A stretch of DNA of 6,612 bases from Bacillota bacterium (GTDB lineage Bacteria; Bacillota; Limnochordia; Darwinibacteriales; Darwinibacteriaceae). The notes under the pieces were generated by a model. The model was not told the DNA's origin. It was given only the letters and a program-made list of their open reading frames with translations, and did no database searches. A program made the position numbers and the translations under genes. The stretch spans positions 1 through 6,612 of the forward strand of contig JAAYSR010000177.1 in assembly GCA_012518325.1 (NCBI GenBank), given 5' to 3'. Positions 1 to 5,396 of the stretch are shown in pieces (position 1 is the stretch's first letter; each line of letters opens with the position of its first letter).

Positions 1-117
1 AACCGCCTTGTTTTCCGCTTCAGGCTATGGGAACGCATTGCTGCAACGCAGTATGCCAAGGCGGTAAAAAAGTGGTGGCAGGCGTCCGCGGCAGGTTTTC
101 CCCCAATTTCCGACTAA
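1..117 (+). CDS. C-terminal tail of an unidentified protein (partial, tentative)
   Basis: Frame 1 is open from the window edge to a TAA at 115-117, giving 38 residues rich in basic and aromatic positions (start NRLVFRLWER, then KKWWQ, end PPISD). I do not recognise the family. The other two forward frames are also open for part of this stretch (stops at 65-67 and 132-134), so the frame choice is not forced. I prefer frame 1 because frame 3 gives an unlikely Cys-rich peptide and because a terminator begins 22 bases after this stop. The same bases can pair as RNA (see the findings), so a non-coding RNA end is an alternative. The 5' part of the gene lies outside the window. Confidence 0.33.
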   Translation, partial: NRLVFRFRLWERIAATQYAKAVKKWWQASAAGFPPISD

Positions 118-138
118 TGTACTCGTGCAGCTGAAGCT

Positions 139-163
139 AACGGCCCTGGGCCGTTTCTTTTTT
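139..163 (+). terminator. Rho-independent terminator
   Basis: A perfect 7-bp stem, AACGGCC at 139-145 and GGCCGTT at 149-155, closes a 3-base loop (CTG) and is followed by a T-rich tract TCTTTTTT at 156-163. The T tract lies only on the + strand side, so it ends rightward transcription of whatever precedes it and separates that unit from the ylmC gene downstream. Confidence 0.85.
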
Positions 164-204
164 GTGCCGAGGCGCATATAGTAGTTAGGAACGGGGGTGC
201 GGCC

Positions 205-456
205 ATGACCATGATTAAGACTTCAGAGCTTAGAAAGCTCGATGTAGTCAATATGGAGGAAGGTCGTTACTTGGGGAGCGTCTGCGATCTGGATGTAGAT
301 CCGGACACAGGGCGGGTGCTGGCGCTGATTGTGGATGAGGTGAGGCCCTTCAGGTTTTGGGGCGGCAGACATGCTGACTTGGAGATTCCGTGGAAAGACG
401 TGGTACTGGTGGGGGCTGATGTTGTTCTGGTGAAAAACAGAACATGGAAACGTTGA
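205..456 (+). CDS. ylmC: YlmC/YmxH family sporulation protein (PRC-barrel)
   Basis: An 83-residue protein made of a single PRC-barrel-like domain. The N-terminus has the family pattern (IKTSELRKLDVVN), then a glycine-containing turn (GRYLGSVCDLDVD, about residues 21-33), a DPDTGRVLALIVD strand-turn-strand, and the typical ending IPWKDVVLVGADVVLV (about 62-77). Small proteins of this family are conserved in endospore formers, often near sigG or dipicolinate genes; their biochemical role is unsettled. The start at 205 has a GGGGG run (193-197) seven bases upstream and AGGA at 187-190. An in-frame ATG at 211 would give a start (MIKTSEL) closer to what I recall of family members, so the first two residues are uncertain. 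It follows a terminator and so probably has its own promoter. B. subtilis has two paralogues, ylmC and ymxH; which is the true counterpart cannot be decided here. Confidence 0.85.
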   Translation: MTMIKTSELRKLDVVNMEEGRYLGSVCDLDVDPDTGRVLALIVDEVRPFRFWGGRHADLEIPWKDVVLVGADVVLVKNRTWKR

Positions 457-473
457 CAGTTTTATTGTATAAT
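445..473 (+). promoter_or_regulatory. Probable sigma-A promoter for nrdR
   Basis: A perfect -10 hexamer TATAAT at 468-473 has TGGAAA (445-450, four of six matches to TTGACA) exactly 17 bases upstream. Transcription would start near 480, leaving a leader of about 39 bases before the nrdR ATG. The promoter overlaps the last codons and stop of ylmC. The perfect TTGACA at 453-458 is only 9 bases from the -10 and cannot pair with it as a normal -35. I found no clear NrdR box around it. Confidence 0.6.
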
Positions 474-518
474 GTTGTTAAAGATTGTTTACCAGGATTT
501 CTAGAGAGGTTGGGGTAA

Positions 519-974
519 ATGCGCTGCCCTTTTTGTTTACATTTAGACAGCAAGGTATTGGATTCGCGGCAGACTGAAGAGGGTGCCTCCATTCGGCGCA
601 GACGGGAGTGCACTTCCTGTCAGAAACGCTTTACTACCTATGAGCGGGTGGAAGAGCTGCCATTTTTGGTAATCAAGAGAGATGGCGGCCGAGAAGCGTT
701 CTCCCGCACTAAGATTTTGAACGGCATTCTCCGGGCCTGCGAAAAACGGCCCATTTCATTGGACGTCATTGAAAAGACGGTAGACGAGATTGAACGGCAG
801 ATTCGCTCGGGCCCGGACAGGGAAGTGGCATCGGAGCTTATCGGCGAGCTTGTTATGGACAAGCTGCGTGAGTTGGACGATGTGGCCTATGTGCGATTTG
901 CCTCTGTCTATCGCCAGTTTAAGGATGTGGACAACTTTATTGAAGAGGTACAGCAGCTGCGCCAGGACAAATAG
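519..974 (+). CDS. nrdR: Transcriptional repressor NrdR
   Basis: A 151-residue protein of the usual NrdR length. The N-terminal zinc ribbon is visible as Cys3-X2-Cys6 and Cys31-X2-Cys34, with the basic stretch RRRRE between them and KRFTTYERVE following. From about residue 49 comes the ATP-cone domain (FLVIKRDGGREAFSRTKI, then KRPI), which in this family senses ATP/dATP. The C-terminal half carries the conserved DDVAYVRFASVYRQFKDV. NrdR represses ribonucleotide reductase operons by binding paired NrdR boxes; no reductase gene is in the window. The ATG at 519 follows AGAGAGG (503-509) by nine bases. Adjacency to a YlmC-type gene is, as I recall, common in Clostridia. The next gene, ftsK, begins 59 bases on without a terminator, so they are probably co-transcribed. 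Confidence 0.97.
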   Translation: MRCPFCLHLDSKVLDSRQTEEGASIRRRRECTSCQKRFTTYERVEELPFLVIKRDGGREAFSRTKILNGILRACEKRPISLDVIEKTVDEIERQIRSGPDREVASELIGELVMDKLRELDDVAYVRFASVYRQFKDVDNFIEEVQQLRQDK

Positions 975-1033
975 AACTGGAATGGTAGGGTTTAGCCCTG
1001 GCGCGTAGAACAAGGAAGTAAAGAGGTGGCGTT

Positions 1034-3250
1034 GTGAAGAAGACGAACCGTTCCCGGAAGGGGCAAAACGAAGAAGTGCGAGGAGGAATCAGGACTAGAG
1101 AAGTAGTGGGCATTTTGCTTCTCGGTTTTTCCATTTTCTGCGTTTTAGCCCTTTACGTGGATGCCGCCGGCAAGGTGGGCGGACAGCTGCGCACCCTGCT
1201 GCGCATATGTTTTGGTGATTTGGCTGTGCTGTACGCGCTGCTGCTTGTCCTGCTGGCGCTGCATGTTTTCCGCGGCAAAAAGTGGCCTCCGTCCCTTCAG
1301 CGGGTATTGGGTATGGTTTTGCTTCTGGCCTCCGTTACGTTAGTGTTTCATATTCTTTATTACCGGGGTTACCAGTTTCCCCCGGAACTTAGGGAAGAAA
1401 TCAGTTATGCCAGGCGGGGTGAGGGCGCCGGTGTCTTAGGTGCAGTGCTTCTGGTGTTCAGTTACAACGCCTTTGGCATTCACGGTTCATATGTATTGGT
1501 CGCAACCATGGTCCTGCTTGGCCTCATTTTTTTGTTTAGAATTTCCCTCATCGAACTTGTGCATAGTGGCGCAAAGTACATTTGGGACGCGGTAGGCAGG
1601 ATGTGGAACGGGCAGGTGGACAGCTATCGCGAGTGGAAGGATGAACGGAAACGACGCAAGCTGGAGCGGCAGGCCTTCCAGGAACCGCCTGCAGAGGCCG
1701 CCCCTGTCCCTGAACAGCCCAAGAAAGCGAGGTCCAAGAGGAAGGAAAAGAAAAAAAACGAGGAACCTGAGGCAGAGCCGGTTCAGGAGGAGGAACCTGA
1801 GCAGTTGGTGCTGAACCTGCCGGCAGCAGAGCAAGGCACCGGCTATACTCTGCCCCCTACCTACCTGTTAAAGCAGTCGAGCTCTAGGACCAGGCGCACT
1901 GAAGGGGTTCAGACTGAACTGCTCGAGAATACGCTGGCTAGTTTCGGCATCGAGGCTAAAGTTGTAAATGTAAGCCAGGGTCCGGTTGTAACCAGATATG
2001 AACTGCAGCCGGCGCCGGGCATCAAGGTATCCAGAATCACAGCGTTAGCCGACGACCTGGCCCTGGCTTTAGCCGCGGAGGATGTCCGCATTGAAGCACC
2101 CGTGCCCGGTAAGCCGGTGGTGGGCATTGAGGTTCCCAATAAGAGCACTGAGGCTGTGCTGCTCAGGGATGTGCTGGAGAGTGCTGAATTGGCTGAACAT
2201 CCCTCACCGGTGGCCCTCGCCATTGGTAAAGATATTGCAGGCAAACCGGTTGTTGCCGACTTGAAAAAGTGGCTCCATGTGCTTGTTGCCGGCGCCACCG
2301 GTTCAGGCAAGAGTGTGTGCCTGAATGCCATGATTTCGAGCATCCTGTTTCGGGCTTCGCCTGATGTAGTGAAACTTCTGATGGTGGATCCGAAGAGAGT
2401 TGAACTGTCAGGCTATGACGGCATACCCCATCTGATCTCACCAGTGGTTACAGATCCGAAAAAGGCGGCTATTGCCTTGAGGTGGGCAGTTGGTGAAATG
2501 GAGCGCCGCTATGAGATCTTTGCGGAAACTGGCGTCCGCAATATTGACATGTACTTAGAGATGCTGAAAAGTGACAGCTCGGAAGAGCCAAAAGAGCACC
2601 TTCCCTACATCGTCATCATAGTCGACGAGCTTGCGGACCTGATGATGGTAGCCGCGGCAGAAGTGGAAGATGCAATCTGCCGCCTCGCCCAAATGGCCCG
2701 GGCAGCAGGCATGTACCTGATTATTGCAACCCAGAGGCCTTCTGTAGATGTAATCACCGGTCTGATTAAGGCCAACGTGCCGTCCCGCATCGCGTTTGCG
2801 GTATCCAGTCAGGTAGACTCACGTACTATCCTGGACATGGGAGGTGCGGAGAGGCTGATTGGCAAGGGCGATATGCTCTACTATCCAATCGGGGCAAGCA
2901 AGCCCACAAGAGCTCAGGGAGCCTGGATTTCTGATCAGGAAGTGGAAGCTCTGGTCAGGTACTGGCGCCAGCAGGGGGAGCCGGATTATCAGGAAGAAGT
3001 TGTGGAAGAAGCCGCTGAAGGATTCTCCCTGGATGAACACGAAGAGGATGAGTTGCTGCCCGATGCAATTCGCCTGGTAGTGGAGAACGGTCAGGCATCC
3101 ATCTCCATGCTCCAGAGGAGATTTCGGATCGGCTACAGTCGGGCCGCTCGCCTGATTGATGCGATGGAGCTGAGGGGCATTGTAGGACCGTACCAGGGAA
3201 GCAAACCTCGAGAGGTGCTGGCCGACAGTACAATTCTGGAAGAAAGGTGA
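1034..3250 (+). CDS. ftsK: DNA translocase FtsK/SpoIIIE
   Basis: A 738-residue septal DNA translocase, close in size to B. subtilis SpoIIIE. Hydrophobic segments lie at about 22-42, 60-80, 91-110, 131-148 and 150-169, forming the membrane anchor. A charged, Lys/Glu/Pro-rich linker covers about 200-275. The motor follows: Walker A GATGSGKS (420-427, Lys426), the conserved MVDPKRVELSGY (Asp452), Walker B VIIVDELADLMM (Asp531-Glu532) and the family signature TQRPSVDVITGLIKANVPSR. Residues 672-738 form the winged-helix gamma domain (RRFRIGYSRAARLIDAMELR), which in the family reads orienting DNA motifs. Start is GTG at 1034 behind AAGAGGTGG (1021-1029). The protein would assemble as a hexamer at the septum and move chromosomal DNA in division or into the forespore; sequence alone does not separate the vegetative FtsK role from the SpoIIIE role. 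The linker holds an A8 run noted in the findings. Confidence 0.97.
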   Translation: MKKTNRSRKGQNEEVRGGIRTREVVGILLLGFSIFCVLALYVDAAGKVGGQLRTLLRICFGDLAVLYALLLVLLALHVFRGKKWPPSLQRVLGMVLLLASVTLVFHILYYRGYQFPPELREEISYARRGEGAGVLGAVLLVFSYNAFGIHGSYVLVATMVLLGLIFLFRISLIELVHSGAKYIWDAVGRMWNGQVDSYREWKDERKRRKLERQAFQEPPAEAAPVPEQPKKARSKRKEKKKNEEPEAEPVQEEEPEQLVLNLPAAEQGTGYTLPPTYLLKQSSSRTRRTEGVQTELLENTLASFGIEAKVVNVSQGPVVTRYELQPAPGIKVSRITALADDLALALAAEDVRIEAPVPGKPVVGIEVPNKSTEAVLLRDVLESAELAEHPSPVALAIGKDIAGKPVVADLKKWLHVLVAGATGSGKSVCLNAMISSILFRASPDVVKLLMVDPKRVELSGYDGIPHLISPVVTDPKKAAIALRWAVGEMERRYEIFAETGVRNIDMYLEMLKSDSSEEPKEHLPYIVIIVDELADLMMVAAAEVEDAICRLAQMARAAGMYLIIATQRPSVDVITGLIKANVPSRIAFAVSSQVDSRTILDMGGAERLIGKGDMLYYPIGASKPTRAQGAWISDQEVEALVRYWRQQGEPDYQEEVVEEAAEGFSLDEHEEDELLPDAIRLVVENGQASISMLQRRFRIGYSRAARLIDAMELRGIVGPYQGSKPREVLADSTILEER

Positions 3251-3255
3251 GGAAA

Positions 3256-3636
3256 ATGACGGGATTGGGGACACTCTTAAAAAAGGCGCGCCTTCAGCAA
3301 GAGTTAACAATTGAGGAAATGACTGAACGCACAAAAATTAAGCCCCAGTTTCTGCAGGCAATAGAGGAAGAAGAATATCACCTGCTTCCCGGTGACGCCT
3401 ATGTGAAGCCTTTCCTTCGCACTTATGCCAAAGCCCTGGGCTTGGAAGATGAAATCGCCAGTGACCTGGAAAGGCCGCAGACCATCTCTGAAGAAGTCAT
3501 AGTTGAAACCGGGATTCGAGAACGCAGGGAACGGGTAAGAAAAGCCCGGCGCAGACGCTTTATCGTGCGCCTTCTCTTGGGCATTGTGATTCTGTCCGGT
3601 GCTGCATATTTAGTTTACAGGCTGTTGAATGCATAG
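3256..3636 (+). CDS. Short RodZ-type HTH membrane protein
   Basis: A 126-residue protein with an N-terminal RodZ-type (HTH_25) helix-turn-helix at about residues 3-70: GTLLKKARLQQELTIEEM, then TKIKPQFLQAIEEEEYHLLPG, then the hallmark YVKPFLRTYAKALGL. A very basic stretch (RERVRKARRRR, about 91-101) precedes one membrane helix (about 102-121), and the protein ends five residues later. RodZ anchors the MreB cell-shape machinery; the helix domain is cytoplasmic. Full-length RodZ, such as B. subtilis YmfM of nearly 300 residues, carries an extracellular DUF4115-type domain that is absent here. There is no sign of a frameshift: the stop is overlapped by the strong ribosome site of hslO. I chose ATG 3256, with AAAGG (3243-3247) eight bases upstream; GTG 3247, overlapping the ftsK stop, would add three residues. 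Either way the gene is tightly coupled to ftsK. Confidence 0.85.
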   Translation: MTGLGTLLKKARLQQELTIEEMTERTKIKPQFLQAIEEEEYHLLPGDAYVKPFLRTYAKALGLEDEIASDLERPQTISEEVIVETGIRERRERVRKARRRRFIVRLLLGIVILSGAAYLVYRLLNA

Positions 3637-3647
3637 GAGGAACAGTA

Positions 3648-4547
3648 GTGCAAGGAAACGATTATTTAGTCCGGGCTATGCTCGGCGATAACCAAGCGAG
3701 GCTTTTTGCCCTGCGAACCACTGATGTGGTTCGGGAGGCGGCAACTAACCACCAGATGACACCGGTGGCTGCAGCAGCCTTAGGCCGGGCACTGACCATG
3801 GGTCTGGTTCTAGGTGCCATGCTGAAAGGGGAAGAGACGATTTCTATTCAGATTAAGGGCGATGGGCCCTTAATGGGAATTGTGGTCTCCGCCAACTCCC
3901 GGGGTGAGGTAAAGGGCTATGTAGGCAACCCCCGCGTTGAGCTGCCGGCCAGGGAAGACGGCAAACTGGACGTGGGAGCGGCTGTTGGCAAGGGCAACCT
4001 CTATGTGATTAGGGACTTGGGACTGAAAGAAGCCTATCAGGGGACGGTCCCTTTGCAGACTGGGGAAATTGGGGAAGACTTCGCCTACTATTTCACCAAT
4101 TCTGAGCAAGTTCCCTCTGCGGTGGGGCTGGGTGTCCTTGTGGGAACAGACGGTCTGCCTCTGGCGAGCGGCGGCATTATTGTTCAGCTCTTGCCTGATG
4201 CGATCAATGATGAACAGTTTATTTCCGCCCTGGAGGAACGGCTCAGCAAAATGGCTGCCGTCAGTTCTGTCTTTGCCCAGGAGCAAAGTGTAGAGCAAAT
4301 TGTAGAGTCGATATTTTCAGGCATTCCCATTCGGTTCATTGACAAGCAGGCGGTAAAGTTCCTCTGCGACTGTTCCTGGGAGCGCTTTGAAGAAGCCCTA
4401 GTCACTTTGGGTGCTGAGGAGCTGCAAGAGCTGGTGGATGGCGGCGAGACCATTGAGACGATCTGCCATTTCTGCAGCAAACGCTATCAGTTCACTGTAG
4501 ACCAGCTGAAATCAGTGCTGCAAGGGCTTGTAAACAGCAGGGAATAA
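3648..4547 (+). CDS. hslO: Redox-regulated chaperone Hsp33
   Basis: A 299-residue Hsp33, standard in length. The N-terminus has the family opening (DYLVRAMLGDNQARLFALRTT), followed by the AAALGRALTMGLVLGAMLKG segment and IQIKGDGPLMGIVV. The C-terminal redox switch is complete: Cys240-X-Cys242 and Cys273-X2-Cys276, the four zinc ligands that form disulfides on oxidation and thereby switch on holdase activity in the cytoplasm. The GTG start at 3648 is well supported by a perfect AGGAGG at 3635-3640, seven bases upstream, which overlaps the stop codon of the RodZ-type gene and suggests translational coupling. In this operon of septum and envelope genes it is the functional outlier; its presence may simply reflect shared transcription. 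Confidence 0.97.
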   Translation: MQGNDYLVRAMLGDNQARLFALRTTDVVREAATNHQMTPVAAAALGRALTMGLVLGAMLKGEETISIQIKGDGPLMGIVVSANSRGEVKGYVGNPRVELPAREDGKLDVGAAVGKGNLYVIRDLGLKEAYQGTVPLQTGEIGEDFAYYFTNSEQVPSAVGLGVLVGTDGLPLASGGIIVQLLPDAINDEQFISALEERLSKMAAVSSVFAQEQSVEQIVESIFSGIPIRFIDKQAVKFLCDCSWERFEEALVTLGAEELQELVDGGETIETICHFCSKRYQFTVDQLKSVLQGLVNSRE

Positions 4548-4553
4548 TTGCGA

Positions 4554-4585
4554 TCCCCTTCTGCATATATTGTTGTGGAAGGGGG
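4554..4585 (+). promoter_or_regulatory. Hairpin covering the ribosome binding site of the SpoIIP-family gene
   Basis: Bases 4554-4562 can pair with 4577-4585: seven Watson-Crick pairs (CCCCTTC at 4555-4561 with GAAGGGG at 4578-4584) plus a G-T pair at each end, with a 14-base loop at 4563-4576. The 3' arm is the Shine-Dalgarno sequence of the next gene (GAAGGGGG), seven bases from its ATG at 4593. No T tract follows, so it is not a terminator. The folding is read directly; a regulatory effect is inference. Confidence 0.5.
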
Positions 4586-4592
4586 AATAGCA

Positions 4593-5375
4593 ATGGCTAG
4601 AATGGGAAAAAATGAAAAGAATGGTCCCGGACTTTTGTTTATTGTTGTTACCTTGATTGTGGTGGCGGTTGTAGGGGCGCGCTTTTTCGGTTTCATGCCC
4701 GGGGGCGGCGAGGAAGAAGAACCCCTTCCTCCAGTGGTGAGGACTGAGGACCCCCAACCTCCGCAAGGGGATGAAGAAGTAGATATAGTGCCGAAGGTTT
4801 TAGTGTTCCACAGCCATGCCTCAGAAAACTACAAGCCCAAGGACAGTCATGAACGGGGCGCCTATGGCGACATCGTCCGGGTAGGTGAAGCTTTTGTGGC
4901 GGAACTGGCCAGCCTGGGCGTGGGCGCAGTTCACGACAAGTCCCTCCATGACCAGCCCCGTTACAGCGAAGCCTTTATTAACTCTGAGAAGAAAGCAAAT
5001 GAACTGCTGGCTGCCAATCCCACCATTGAAATTGTCCTGGACATTCACCGTGACGGGCTGGAGGATAAGCCGGACGATTATACCAAAGCCAGGGCTAACG
5101 GTTCAGACGTTGCTAAGATTCTCTTTGTTGTGGGAGACAAGGACAATGATCACCTGGAGGCAAACATAGAATTCGCCCAGACCATCAGTGATGCGATGGA
5201 GAAGGAATACCCGGGTGTGTCCCGCGGTGTGCGCGTGTTCAAATCGGATTACAGCGGCGAGCTCCATCCCAACAGCATTATGGTATTGATCGGGGACTGG
5301 CGTGGCAACACTATTGATGAAGCAATGGCCTCAGCACGCATCTTGGCGCGTGTTATCGCCACATTGCTCGAGTGA
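4593..5375 (+). CDS. SpoIIP-family membrane-anchored protein (possible inactive amidase)
   Basis: A 260-residue protein. A short basic N-terminus and one membrane helix (about residues 13-33) are followed by an acidic, Pro-rich linker (37-62) and an extracytoplasmic SpoIIP domain from about 67 to the end. Family marks are VLVFHSHASENY (His73, His75, Glu78), VLDIHRDG (His152), VGDKDNDHLEANIEFA, YPGVSRGVRV and HPNSIMVLIGDWRGNT. SpoIIP, with SpoIID, degrades peptidoglycan in engulfment as a zinc amidase/endopeptidase. Compared with what I recall of the family (LLLEFGGxDNT or IEVGG), the C-terminal glutamate appears replaced by Leu232, so activity is doubtful. The protein is also shorter than B. 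subtilis SpoIIP (about 400 residues) and is not beside gpr, so it may be a paralogue. ATG 4593 has AAGGGGG seven bases upstream; a longer TTG start at 4548, abutting the hslO stop, has no comparable site. Confidence 0.85.
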   Translation: MARMGKNEKNGPGLLFIVVTLIVVAVVGARFFGFMPGGGEEEEPLPPVVRTEDPQPPQGDEEVDIVPKVLVFHSHASENYKPKDSHERGAYGDIVRVGEAFVAELASLGVGAVHDKSLHDQPRYSEAFINSEKKANELLAANPTIEIVLDIHRDGLEDKPDDYTKARANGSDVAKILFVVGDKDNDHLEANIEFAQTISDAMEKEYPGVSRGVRVFKSDYSGELHPNSIMVLIGDWRGNTIDEAMASARILARVIATLLE

Positions 5376-5396
5376 GAGTAAGTGGGAGTGACATTC

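Noticed and set aside
88..115. Cobalamin riboswitch on the minus strand
   Set aside because: The minus strand has AGTCGG and ACCTGCC in this stretch, reminiscent of the B12 box, but they are split by an insertion of over ten bases and no other conserved riboswitch element is seen.
154..182. Promoter for ylmC with TATAGT at 177-182
   Set aside because: The -10-like hexamer is acceptable, but the matching -35 region lies in the terminator T tract and has no real similarity to TTGACA; a sigma-G or sigma-F reading is no better. A promoter must exist nearby, but I cannot place it.
453..473. Perfect TTGACA (453-458) with perfect TATAAT (468-473) as one promoter
   Set aside because: The spacer is only 9 bases, far from the 16-18 needed; TGGAAA at 445-450 has the right 17-base spacing and is the better -35.
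1909..2343. Minus-strand open frame of 144 codons inside ftsK (also 2819-3334)
   Set aside because: These lie opposite well-conserved ftsK motor and gamma-domain codons and give low-complexity or unrecognisable peptides; they are antisense shadows.
4548..4592. TTG start at 4548 giving a 15-residue longer SpoIIP-like protein
   Set aside because: It abuts the hslO stop with no good ribosome site, while ATG 4593 has AAGGGGG at ideal spacing and is directly followed by the basic/membrane N-terminus.
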